This document shows positions 8,173 through 16,373 of a stretch of DNA of 64,000 nucleotides, in pieces (within the stretch, counting starts at the first letter, position 1; each line of letters begins with the position of its first letter). The translations under genes were made by a program, and so were the position numbers. Source of the stretch: Bradyrhizobium nitroreducens. GTDB lineage: Bacteria; Pseudomonadota; Alphaproteobacteria; Rhizobiales; Xanthobacteraceae. Under the pieces are notes generated by a model, which ran no database searches, was not told where the DNA came from, and was given only the letters and a program-made list of their open reading frames with translations. The stretch lies in the NCBI RefSeq assembly GCF_002776695.1, contig NZ_LFJC01000003.1, positions 6,735,149 through 6,799,148 of the forward strand, written 5' to 3'.

Positions 8173-9069
8173 ATGAACATGCCTGCCACGAAGATTGAGG
8201 TTGAGACCGCGACGCCTGCGGCCAGCGCCGCGCCGGTCGTCGCGATGACGCCGAAGCGCCCGCCGCGCAGCGAGGCTTACGCGCGCATGGCAAGGGAGAC
8301 TGCGGTGCGCGTGATCCCGCCGCTGGTCGTGATCGCGCTGCTGACACTCGTCTGGGAGCTGGTCTGCCGCCGCGCCGGCTCGGCGCTGCCGCCGCCGTCA
8401 AAAGTGTTCAAGGACACCAAGGAGCTGATCCTCGATCCGTTCTTCGATCATGGCGGCATCGACAAGGGGCTGTTCTGGCATCTCTCCGCCAGTCTTCAGC
8501 GCGTGGCGCTGGGCTATTCGCTCTCGGCGATCGCCGGCATCGCGCTCGGCGTGCTGGTCGGGCAGTCGGTCTGGGCGATGCGCGGACTCGATCCGCTGTT
8601 CCAGGTGCTGCGCACCATTCCGCCGCTGGCCTGGCTACCGCTGTCGCTCGCCGCGTTCCGCGACGGCCAGCCCTCGGCGATCTTCGTCATCTTCATCACC
8701 TCGATCTGGCCGATCATCATCAACACCGCGGTCGGCATCCGCAACATCCCACAGGACTATCGCAACGTCGCCGCGGTGGTGCAGCTCAATCCGCTCGAAT
8801 TCTTCTCCAAGATCATGATCCCGGCGGCCGCGCCCTACATCTTCACCGGCCTTCGCATCGGCATCGGCCTGTCGTGGCTCGCCATCGTCGCCGCGGAAAT
8901 GCTGATCGGCGGCGTCGGCATCGGCTTCTTCATCTGGGACGCCTGGAACTCTTCGCACATCAGCGAGATCATCCTGGCGCTGTTCTATGTCGGCATCGTC
9001 GGCTTCGTGCTCGACCGCCTGATTGCGGGCCTCGGCAAGTTCGTCACCCGCGGCACCGCGACAAGCTAA
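8173..9069 (+). CDS. nrtB: Nitrate ABC transporter, permease
   Basis: 298 residues of the NitT/TauT-type permease family. A proline/alanine-rich N-terminal tail (1-40) is followed by about six membrane segments. The coupling loop EAA-like region reads AAVVQLNPLEFFSKIMIPAAAPYIFTG in shape and contacts the ATPase NrtC. The ATG at 8173 follows GGAGAG by about 9 bases; upstream in-frame codons are not conserved-looking. It lies 62 bases after nrtA and 13 bases before nrtC, so a single transcript is likely. Confidence 0.9.
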   Translation: MNMPATKIEVETATPAASAAPVVAMTPKRPPRSEAYARMARETAVRVIPPLVVIALLTLVWELVCRRAGSALPPPSKVFKDTKELILDPFFDHGGIDKGLFWHLSASLQRVALGYSLSAIAGIALGVLVGQSVWAMRGLDPLFQVLRTIPPLAWLPLSLAAFRDGQPSAIFVIFITSIWPIIINTAVGIRNIPQDYRNVAAVVQLNPLEFFSKIMIPAAAPYIFTGLRIGIGLSWLAIVAAEMLIGGVGIGFFIWDAWNSSHISEIILALFYVGIVGFVLDRLIAGLGKFVTRGTATS

Positions 9070-9082
9070 GGGGAAGGGACAC

Positions 9083-9877
9083 ATGACCGCCTATCTGAAG
9101 CTCGACCACATCGACAAGATCTTCACCCGCGGCGCCGCCACCACGGAGGTGCTGAAGGACATCAACCTGACCATCGAGAAGGGGCAATACGTCTCGATCA
9201 TCGGCCATTCCGGCTGCGGCAAGTCGACCCTGCTCAACATCATCGCAGGGCTGACGGGCGCCACCACCGGCGGCGTGCTGCTGGAGAACCGCGAGGTGAA
9301 CTCGCCGGGGCCCGACCGCGCCGTGGTGTTCCAGAACCACAGCCTGTTGCCGTGGCTCACCGTCTACGAAAACGTCAAGCTCGGCGTCGACAAGGTCTTC
9401 AGCAAGACCAAGACGAGGGCCGAGCGCGACGCCTGGGTGATGCACAATCTCAACCTTGTGCAGATGGCCCATGCCCGGGACAAGCGTCCTAACGAAATCT
9501 CCGGCGGCATGAAGCAACGCGTCGGCATCGCCCGGGCGCTGGCCATGGAGCCGAAGGTGCTGCTGCTGGACGAGCCGTTCGGCGCGCTCGACGCGCTGAC
9601 GCGCGCGCATCTGCAGGACTCCGTGATGGCGCTGCATCAGAAGCTCGGCAACACCATCCTGATGATCACCCACGACGTCGACGAGGCCGTGCTGCTGTCC
9701 GACCGCATCGTGATGATGACCAACGGGCCGAGCGCGCGCATCGGCGAGGTGCTGGAGGTGCCGCTCGCGCGTCCGCGCAAACGGCTCGAGCTCGCCACCA
9801 ACACCACATATCTGAAGTGCCGCCAGCGCGTGCTCGAATTCCTCTACGAGCGTCATCGCTTCGTTGAGGCCGCGTAA
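9083..9877 (+). CDS. nrtC: Nitrate ABC transporter, ATP-binding protein
   Basis: 264 residues, a single-domain ABC ATPase of the NrtD/SsuB type. Walker A GHSGCGKST (about residues 44-52), Q-loop VVFQNHSLLPW, signature EISGGMKQR, Walker B VLLLDEPFGALD and the H-loop ITHDVDEA are all intact. It powers nitrate import by NrtAB at the inner membrane. It lacks the extra C-terminal NrtA-like regulatory domain found in cyanobacterial NrtC, so it matches cyanobacterial NrtD in architecture; the name follows common rhizobial use. Confidence 0.9.
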   Translation: MTAYLKLDHIDKIFTRGAATTEVLKDINLTIEKGQYVSIIGHSGCGKSTLLNIIAGLTGATTGGVLLENREVNSPGPDRAVVFQNHSLLPWLTVYENVKLGVDKVFSKTKTRAERDAWVMHNLNLVQMAHARDKRPNEISGGMKQRVGIARALAMEPKVLLLDEPFGALDALTRAHLQDSVMALHQKLGNTILMITHDVDEAVLLSDRIVMMTNGPSARIGEVLEVPLARPRKRLELATNTTYLKCRQRVLEFLYERHRFVEAA

Positions 9878-9925
9878 ACCAGGCGTTAACGCGAGGAATA
9901 GCTGCGCTCAAATAATCGACATCTC

Positions 9926-9958
9926 GCTCAATCCTTGTGCGTCGCACAAGGATTGAGC
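9926..9958. promoter_or_regulatory. Tandem NtrC-type boxes upstream of narK, forming a perfect 33-bp inverted repeat
   Basis: The 33 bases form a perfect palindrome of 16-bp arms around one T. It can be read as two NtrC-type boxes, GCTC-N7-GTGC (9926-9940) and GCAC-N7-GAGC (9944-9958), separated by GTC, exactly as upstream of nrtA. It ends 95 bases before the narK sigma-54-type promoter. The rest of the 339-base gap 9878-10216 holds that promoter, a leader of about 140 bases, and no gene. Confidence 0.7.
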
Positions 9959-10051
9959 GAATCGCAAATTAAGCGTGCGAGAAAGCCCTGCAACAATTTC
10001 GGTCAATGCGAATAACGTCCTGAAATCCCTGAATTTCCAGCGTGCGCGCAA

Positions 10052-10068
10052 TTGGCACGGAAATTGAA
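10052..10068 (+). promoter_or_regulatory. Sigma-54-type promoter for narK-bjgb-flp-nasC
   Basis: TTGGCACGGAAATTGAA matches the sigma-54 consensus TTGGCACG-N4-TTGCA with GA in place of GC at -12 and correct 12-base spacing. It would start transcription near 10078, about 140 bases before narK. Confidence 0.65.
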
Positions 10069-10155
10069 ACGTCTTTGCGCGACGCCAACGACGACGTCCC
10101 TCAACATCATCAATCAGCATCGTGAACTCGCCACCGGGGTGATGCCTCGGAGCGC

Positions 10156-10173
10156 GCCTCCTTGTCTGGAGGC
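10156..10173 (+). other. Leader hairpin upstream of narK
   Basis: A 6-bp stem GCCTCC/GGAGGC closes a 6-base loop (TTGTCT) in the predicted narK 5' leader, 44 bases before the start codon. It could affect leader structure or antitermination, but the loop does not show the A1/G4 pattern expected of ANTAR-type targets. Confidence 0.3.
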
Positions 10174-10216
10174 AGAGCCTGCAACGACGCAGCGGTGAGC
10201 CTGGAAGGGATACTCA

Positions 10217-11596
10217 ATGACGAAGAATCCTACTTGGATTTCAGACTGGCGCCCCGAAGATGAGGCGTTCTGGAATGCGGGCGGCAAGACCATCGCCCGA
10301 CGCAACCTGATCTGGTCGATCGTAGCCGAACATATCGGCTTCTCGGTCTGGCTGATCTGGAGCATCGTCACCACCAAGCTGCCGCAGGCGGGCTTCCACT
10401 ACACTACCGACCAGCTGTTCCAGCTCGTCGCTGTGCCGGGCCTGATCGGCGCCTTCATGCGCTTTCCCTACACCTTCGCGGTCACGACCTTCGGCGGCCG
10501 CAACTGGACCATCTTCAGCGCGGCGATCCTGTTCATCCCGACGCTGTCGCTGGCCTATTTCGTGGGCCAGCCCGACACGCCGTTCTGGCTGATGCTGCTG
10601 ATCGCCTCGACCGCGGGTCTCGGCGGCGGCAACTTTGCCTCCAGCATGACCAACATCTCCTTCTTCTTCCCCGACCGGATGAAGGGATGGGCGCTCGGCC
10701 TGAACGCCGCCGGCGGCAATATCGGCGTCTCCAGCGTGCAGCTGTTGACCCCGATCCTGATGACGCTCGCCGTCATCAACCTGTTCCAGGCCACGCCGGT
10801 CGACGGCGTGTTCCTGCAGAACGCCGGCCTGATGTGGGTGCTGCCGATCGCGATCGCGGTGTTCGGCGCGGTGTTCTTCATGAACAATCTCACCACGGCG
10901 AAATCGTCGGTCCGGAACCAGCTTGCCATCGTCAAGCGCAAGCACACCTGGATCATGGCGTACCTCTATATCGGCACGTTCGGCTCCTTCATCGGCTACT
11001 CCGCGGCGTTTCCGCTGCTGATCAAGACGCAGTTCCCGTCGGTGACGATCTCGATCGCGTTCCTCGGACCGCTCGTCGGTTCGCTGTCGCGACCGCTCGG
11101 TGGCTGGCTCGCCGACAGGATCGGCGGCTCCATCCTCACCTTCTGGAACTTCATCGCGATGGCGGCGGCGACGGTCGGCGTGCTCTACTTCGTCGGGCAC
11201 AAGGACTTCATCGGCTTCCTGTCGATGTTCCTGATCCTGTTCGTGACGACGGGCATCGGCAACGGCTCGACCTACCGCATGATCCCTTCGATCTTCCGCG
11301 AAGAAAACCTGTTCAAGGTGCGCGGCAAGGGCGATGCGGCGCGCGCGGTTGCGCTGAAGACGGCGAGCATCGAGAGCGGTGCGGCGGTTGGTTTCATCGG
11401 CGCGATCGGCGCCGTCGGCGGCTACCTGATCCCGACCGGTTTTGGCAAGTCGATCGCCTTGACCGGCGGCCCGCAGCTCGCGCTCGCGATCTATCTCGGC
11501 TTCTACGCCTCCTGCCTCGCTCTGACCTGGTGGTTCTATCTGCGTCGCAGTCCGCAGGGCGAAGGCGCCTCAAGCCTTGCTGAAGCAAGGGTCTGA
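10217..11596 (+). CDS. narK: Nitrate/nitrite transporter NarK (MFS)
   Basis: 459 residues, about 12 membrane segments, of the nitrate/nitrite porter branch of the major facilitator superfamily. The NNP signature glycine-rich stretches are visible (GLGGGNFASSMTNISFFFP near residue 135, and IGNGSTYRMIPSIF near 350). In B. diazoefficiens the orthologous NarK exports nitrite and is the first gene of narK-bjgb-flp-nasC, which is the order here. The ATG is preceded by GGAAGG. It is probably expressed from the sigma-54-type promoter at 10052. Confidence 0.92.
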   Translation: MTKNPTWISDWRPEDEAFWNAGGKTIARRNLIWSIVAEHIGFSVWLIWSIVTTKLPQAGFHYTTDQLFQLVAVPGLIGAFMRFPYTFAVTTFGGRNWTIFSAAILFIPTLSLAYFVGQPDTPFWLMLLIASTAGLGGGNFASSMTNISFFFPDRMKGWALGLNAAGGNIGVSSVQLLTPILMTLAVINLFQATPVDGVFLQNAGLMWVLPIAIAVFGAVFFMNNLTTAKSSVRNQLAIVKRKHTWIMAYLYIGTFGSFIGYSAAFPLLIKTQFPSVTISIAFLGPLVGSLSRPLGGWLADRIGGSILTFWNFIAMAAATVGVLYFVGHKDFIGFLSMFLILFVTTGIGNGSTYRMIPSIFREENLFKVRGKGDAARAVALKTASIESGAAVGFIGAIGAVGGYLIPTGFGKSIALTGGPQLALAIYLGFYASCLALTWWFYLRRSPQGEGASSLAEARV

Positions 11597-11628
11597 CACT
11601 TGGCGCAAGTTACTTGGCACGAATGTCG

Positions 11629-11652
11629 CTTCTCCCCGTACGCGGGGAGAAG
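11629..11652. repeat. Hairpin between narK and bjgb
   Basis: CTTCTCCCC and its exact complement GGGGAGAAG form a 9-bp stem with a 6-base loop. It belongs to the family of CTCTCCCCGC-type palindromes seen elsewhere in the window (21656, 21743, 63881). In this position it may lower read-through or stabilise mRNA ends between narK and bjgb. Confidence 0.6.
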
Positions 11653-11732
11653 ACTCTCTGATGACGTTTGACCCATGAACCTTGTTCGCAACGGCGCGCA
11701 CCAAGGCAAACCGAGACAGACAGGAGCACATC

Positions 11733-12161
11733 ATGACGCCCGAACAGATCACCCTCATCCAGCAGAGCTTCGCCAAGGTCGCACCGATATCGGAGCAGGC
11801 CGCGGTGCTGTTCTACGATCGCTTGTTCGAGGTGGCGCCGTCTGTGCGCGCCATGTTTCCCGAGGACATGACCGAGCAGCGCAAGAAGTTGATGGGCATG
11901 CTCGCTGCCGTCGTGGGCGGCCTGTCGAACCTCGAGACGATTCTTCCCGCGGCCTCCGCACTCGCCAAGCGTCACGTCGCCTACGGCGCGATGGCCGAGC
12001 ACTATCCCGTGGTCGGCGCGACGCTGCTGTGGACCCTGGAGAAGGGTCTCGGCGAAGCGTGGACGCCCGAACTGGCAAAGGCCTGGACCGACGCTTACGG
12101 CGTGCTGTCCGGCTACATGATGTCCGAAGCCTACGGCGCCCGGCCGCAGGCCGCTGAATAG
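11733..12161 (+). CDS. bjgb: Single-domain haemoglobin Bjgb
   Basis: 142 residues with the globin fold pattern of bacterial haemoglobins (related to Vitreoscilla haemoglobin and flavohaemoglobin heads). The proximal histidine is in LAKRHVAYG near residue 82. There is no attached reductase domain. In B. diazoefficiens, Bjgb with the flavoprotein Flp detoxifies nitric oxide made during nitrate use. AGGAG lies 6 bases before the chosen ATG; the 17-codon upstream extension is not globin-like. The next gene, flp, starts 10 bases downstream and probably supplies electrons. Confidence 0.93.
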   Translation: MTPEQITLIQQSFAKVAPISEQAAVLFYDRLFEVAPSVRAMFPEDMTEQRKKLMGMLAAVVGGLSNLETILPAASALAKRHVAYGAMAEHYPVVGATLLWTLEKGLGEAWTPELAKAWTDAYGVLSGYMMSEAYGARPQAAE

Positions 12162-12171
12162 GAGATGCCTC

Positions 12172-13389
12172 GTGAGTGAACCGCTGGTCATCGTCGGTAA
12201 CGGTATGGCAGCCGCGCGTCTGGTCGACGAGCTCGCCAAGACCGCGCTCGGCCGCTACGCGGTCGCCGTCATCGGTGAAGAGCCGCGGCTCGCTTACAAT
12301 CGCGTGCTGCTCTCATCCGTGCTGGCCGGCGAGACCGGCTCGCACGAGATCGAGCTGCGGCCGGCGGACTGGTGGCGCCATCGCGGCGTCACCGTCCGCT
12401 ACGGCTATCGCGTCACCGAAATCGATGTCGGCCGCCGTGAGCTGAAGATCGAGGGCGAGGAGAGCATGGAATATTCCAAGCTCGTGCTCGCGACCGGCTC
12501 GACGCCGCTGCGGCTCAACGTGCCCGGCGCCGATCTCGCCGGCGTTCACACCTTCCGCGACACCCGCGACGTCGATCTCTTGCTGACGCTCGCCGCGGCG
12601 AAGAAGCGCGTCGTCGTGGTCGGCGGCGGCCTGCTCGGACTTGAAGCAGCCTATGGCCTCGCCAAGGCCGGCGCGCCCGTCACGCTGCTGCATCTGATGG
12701 ACCGGCTGATGGAGCGTCAGCTCGACGCGCCCGCGGCCGACCTGCTCAAGACGCTGGTCGAGCGCAAGGGCATCCGCATCCTGCTCAACGCCTCCACCGC
12801 CCGCATCCATGGCGATGGTCACGTCGAGGCCGTAGAGCTTGCGGACGGCAGCCGCATCGAGGCCGATGCGGTGATCTTCGCTGCCGGCATCAAGCCGAAC
12901 GTCGCGCTGGCGAAGGAGGCCGGGATTGCGGTCAACCGCGGCGTCGTCGTCAGCGACGTGATGCAAACTTCCTCGCCCGACATCTTCGCACTCGGTGAAT
13001 GCGCCGAGCATCGCGGCACCTGCTATGGCCTGGTCGAGCCCGCCTACGAGCAGGCACGCGTGCTGGCGCGGCATCTGGCCGGCCGACCCGCCGCCTATCA
13101 GGGCAGTGTGGTCTCGACCAACCTCAAGGTCTCCGGCGTCAGCGTGTTCTCCGCCGGCGACTTCATGGGCGGCGAGGGCAGCGAGAGCCTGGTGCTGACC
13201 GATCGCAGGCGCGGCACCTACAAGAAGCTCGTGATCACTGACGGCCGGCTCACCGGCGCGGTGCTGATCGGCGATACGATCGATGCGCTCTGGTATCTCG
13301 AGCTGATCCGCACTCGCGACAAGGTGGCGGCGATCCGCGCCGACATGATGTTCGGCCGCGCGCTTGCGCTGCCTTCGAAAGCGGCTTGA
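12172..13389 (+). CDS. flp: FAD/NAD(P)-dependent oxidoreductase Flp
   Basis: 405 residues of the pyridine nucleotide-disulfide reductase family, similar to the N-terminal part of NirB. The FAD-binding motif is GNGMAAARL near residue 7, the NAD-binding motif is VVGGGLLGLEA near residue 150, and the second FAD motif is DIFALGECAEH near residue 270. The start is GTG, supported by AGGAG overlapping the bjgb stop. It stops 1 base before the nasC start, so flp and nasC are tightly coupled. In this operon type it is thought to pass electrons from NAD(P)H to NasC and Bjgb. Confidence 0.9.
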   Translation: MSEPLVIVGNGMAAARLVDELAKTALGRYAVAVIGEEPRLAYNRVLLSSVLAGETGSHEIELRPADWWRHRGVTVRYGYRVTEIDVGRRELKIEGEESMEYSKLVLATGSTPLRLNVPGADLAGVHTFRDTRDVDLLLTLAAAKKRVVVVGGGLLGLEAAYGLAKAGAPVTLLHLMDRLMERQLDAPAADLLKTLVERKGIRILLNASTARIHGDGHVEAVELADGSRIEADAVIFAAGIKPNVALAKEAGIAVNRGVVVSDVMQTSSPDIFALGECAEHRGTCYGLVEPAYEQARVLARHLAGRPAAYQGSVVSTNLKVSGVSVFSAGDFMGGEGSESLVLTDRRRGTYKKLVITDGRLTGAVLIGDTIDALWYLELIRTRDKVAAIRADMMFGRALALPSKAA

Positions 13390-13390
13390 T

Positions 13391-16093
13391 ATGACGGCAA
13401 TCGATCCAGACCTCCGTGCCACCCGAACGGCATGCCCCTATTGCGGCGTCGGTTGCGGCGTGCTGGCGACACCCGACGGCAAGGGCGGGGCCGCGATCGC
13501 GGGCGATCCCGATCATCCCGCCAATTTCGGCCGGCTGTGTTCGAAAGGCTCTGCGCTCGGGGAGACCGTTGGCCTCGAAGGACGTCTGCTCTATCCGATG
13601 ATCCGCTGCAAGGGCGTGCTCGAGCGCGTGGCCTGGAGCGATGCGCTGGATCACGTCGCCCATCGCATGCAGCACATCGTGGCCCGCGACGGCGCCGATG
13701 CGATCGCGTTCTATCTCTCCGGCCAGCTGTTGACGGAAGACTATTACGTCGCCAACAAGCTGATGAAGGGCTTTGTCGGTACGGCCAACGTCGACACCAA
13801 TTCGCGGCTCTGCATGTCGTCCTCGGTCGCCGGCCATCGCCGTGCCTTCGGCTCGGATACCGTGCCCGGTTGCTATGAGGATCTCGATCAGGCCGATTTG
13901 CTGGTCTTCGTCGGCTCCAACGCGGCCTGGTGTCATCCGGTGCTGTTCCAGCGGATGCTGAAGAACAGGCAAGAACGCGGCGCGCGCATGATCGTGATCG
14001 ATCCGCGGCGCACCGACACCGCTGAAGACGTCGACCTTTTCCTCGGCCTCAAGCCCGGCACCGACACCGCACTATTCTCCGGCCTGTTCGTCCATCTCGT
14101 CGACAGCGGAGCACTGGACCATGACTACATCGCGCAGAACACGTCGGGTTTCGATGACGCGCTGGCGCGTGCGCGCAATATCGCCGGCAGCGTCACTGCG
14201 ACCGCGCTCGCCACCGGCCTGTCCGAGCGGGACGTCGCCGCCTTCTTCAAGATGTTCCGCGCCACCGAGAAGGTCGTCACGCTCTATTCGCAAGGGGTCA
14301 ACCAGTCGGCGCAGGGCACCGACAAGGTCAACGCGATCCTGAACTGCCATCTCGCGACGGGACGCATCGGCAAGCCCGGCGCCTCGCCGTTTTCGCTCAC
14401 CGGCCAACCCAATGCGATGGGCGGTCGCGAGGTCGGCGGCCTCGCCAATATGCTGGCCGCCCACATGGGCTTCACCCCGCCCGACATCGACCGCGTCAGG
14501 CGGTTCTGGAAGGCGCCGCGCATCGCCACTCATGAGGGGTTGAAGGCGGTGCAGCTGTTCGAGGCGATCAACCGCGGCGAAGTGAAAGCGCTGTGGGTGA
14601 TGGGCACCAACCCCGCGGTGTCGCTGCCCGATGCGGACTTCGTGCGCGAGGCGCTGAAGAAGCTCGAGCTGTTCGTCGTCTCCGAGAACGTGCTCTCCAA
14701 CGACACCGTCGAGGCCGGCCCGCATGTGCTGCTACCGGCGCTGGCCTGGGGCGAGAAGTCAGGCACGGTGACCAACTCCGAGCGCCGCATCTCGCGCCAG
14801 CGCTCGTTCCTGCCGGCGCCCGGCGAGGCCCGCCCCGATTGGTGGATCCTCAGCGAGACCGCAAAGCGCCTCGGCTTCGGCGACAGCTTCAACTACAAAT
14901 CCGCCGCCGAGATATTCCGCGAGCATGCCGCGCTCTCGGCTTTCGAAAACGATGGCAGCCGTGATTTCGACATTGGCGCGCTGACCTCGCTCTCCGACGA
15001 AGGCTTCGACACCCTGAAGCCGGTGCAGTGGCCCGTGCGCGAAGGCGGGGTGCCCGGCGAGCGTTTCTTCGCGAACGGCGGGTTCTTCACCAATGACGGC
15101 AAGGGCCGCTTCGTCGCGCCGGAGGTGCCGTCGCTGCGTAGCGAGACCAGTGCCTCGCGCCCCCTTAGGCTCAACACAGGGCGCATCCGCGACCAGTGGC
15201 ACACCATGACGCGCACGGGCCTCAGCCAGCGCCTTGGCGCGCATCTGCCGGAGCCTTTCGTCGAGATCCATCCCGACGACGCCGGCAAATACGGCATTGC
15301 CCATGATGGCTATGCCCGTATCACCACCGACTATGGGCAGTGCATCCTGAAGGCGGTCGTCAGCGAGAGCCAGCAGCGCGGCACGCTGTTCGTGCCGATC
15401 CACTGGAGTGCGATGAATGCCTCGCACGGCCGCGTCGGCGCGCTGGTGCAGTCGTTCACCGATCCGTTCTCCGGGCAGCCGGAGTCCAAGGCGACGCCGG
15501 CCGCGATCGCGCCTTACGAATTCGTCTTCCGCGGCTTTGCGCTGTCGCGCAAGCAGCTCGAGCTTCCGCCGAACCTGTTGTGGACCCGCGTCACCGTCGC
15601 CGGCGGCTTCGGCTATCTCTTTGCCGACAATGCGGACCTTTCACGTTGGCCGGCCTGGCTCGCGAGTGTCGCCGGCGAGGACGTTGCGGACTACCGCGAT
15701 CTCGGCGGTGGCGTCTATCGTGCGGCCTCGTTCGTGGGCGATCGCATCGAGACCTGCCTGTTCGTCGGTCCCGCGCATGACGCCGGCGACTGGGAGGTGG
15801 TGAAGAGCCTGTTCGTCGCAGACCACGTCACCGACGATCAGCGTCGCATGCTGCTGTCGGGCAAATCCAGCGAGGGCGCCGCGTCGACCGGCCCGATCGT
15901 CTGCGCCTGCTTCGGCGTCGGCCGCGGAACCATCTGCGACACCATCGCGGCCGGCGCACGCACCGCCGCCGAGATCGGCGCCAAGCTCAAGGCCGGCACC
16001 AATTGCGGGTCGTGCATCCCGGAGCTGAAGCGGTTGATTGCGACGACGGACCTGCCCGCGCGGCAGTCGAAGGTCGCGAGCGCGGTGGGATAG
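13391..16093 (+). CDS. nasC: Assimilatory nitrate reductase, molybdenum catalytic subunit
   Basis: 900 residues. Residues 8-65 hold a [4Fe-4S] site with Cys15, Cys18, Cys22 and Cys50 (CPYCGVGC). The middle is a bis-MGD molybdopterin oxidoreductase domain, including NTGRIRDQWHTMTRTG around residue 595. The C-terminus carries a BFD/NirB-type [2Fe-2S] domain with Cys-x-Cys and CGSC pairs (about 835-885). It reduces nitrate to nitrite in the cytoplasm, with Flp as probable electron donor. No nitrite reductase gene (nirA or nirBD) lies in the window, so the next step must be encoded elsewhere. Confidence 0.93.
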   Translation: MTAIDPDLRATRTACPYCGVGCGVLATPDGKGGAAIAGDPDHPANFGRLCSKGSALGETVGLEGRLLYPMIRCKGVLERVAWSDALDHVAHRMQHIVARDGADAIAFYLSGQLLTEDYYVANKLMKGFVGTANVDTNSRLCMSSSVAGHRRAFGSDTVPGCYEDLDQADLLVFVGSNAAWCHPVLFQRMLKNRQERGARMIVIDPRRTDTAEDVDLFLGLKPGTDTALFSGLFVHLVDSGALDHDYIAQNTSGFDDALARARNIAGSVTATALATGLSERDVAAFFKMFRATEKVVTLYSQGVNQSAQGTDKVNAILNCHLATGRIGKPGASPFSLTGQPNAMGGREVGGLANMLAAHMGFTPPDIDRVRRFWKAPRIATHEGLKAVQLFEAINRGEVKALWVMGTNPAVSLPDADFVREALKKLELFVVSENVLSNDTVEAGPHVLLPALAWGEKSGTVTNSERRISRQRSFLPAPGEARPDWWILSETAKRLGFGDSFNYKSAAEIFREHAALSAFENDGSRDFDIGALTSLSDEGFDTLKPVQWPVREGGVPGERFFANGGFFTNDGKGRFVAPEVPSLRSETSASRPLRLNTGRIRDQWHTMTRTGLSQRLGAHLPEPFVEIHPDDAGKYGIAHDGYARITTDYGQCILKAVVSESQQRGTLFVPIHWSAMNASHGRVGALVQSFTDPFSGQPESKATPAAIAPYEFVFRGFALSRKQLELPPNLLWTRVTVAGGFGYLFADNADLSRWPAWLASVAGEDVADYRDLGGGVYRAASFVGDRIETCLFVGPAHDAGDWEVVKSLFVADHVTDDQRRMLLSGKSSEGAASTGPIVCACFGVGRGTICDTIAAGARTAAEIGAKLKAGTNCGSCIPELKRLIATTDLPARQSKVASAVG

Positions 16094-16373
16094 AGATCCC
16101 GCCGTCGCCGACTCACGATAGCGCGAAGCAAATCAGCCGTGCTGTCGGCCGCGAATCCGGAATGTGGCTTGGGTTGTTGAAGCGGCGCGATTTCCCGCAC
16201 TTCAGTGGGCTTTCCAACGGTCGTGATACATTCTGACGCAGCCGCGCCGTCTCCTCGTTTCTCGTTCCTTCTTGCAAGTTGATGCGTCATCGCTCAACTT
16301 AAGCGCGATTTCTGCAAATCGATTTAACGCAATCCCGGATTGCCGGGTGAGCAGCGAGCTATTGGAGATGATG

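Noticed and set aside
10156..10173. NasT/ANTAR-type antitermination hairpin in the narK leader
   Set aside because: The loop has six bases but lacks A at position 1 and G at position 4, there is no second hairpin of the right type, and no T-tract terminator follows.
11615..11630. Sigma-54-like site TGGCACGAATGTCGCT upstream of bjgb
   Set aside because: Good sequence match, but no NtrC-type box pair lies upstream in narK, and it overlaps the hairpin at 11629. A match this good is expected by chance in a window of this size.
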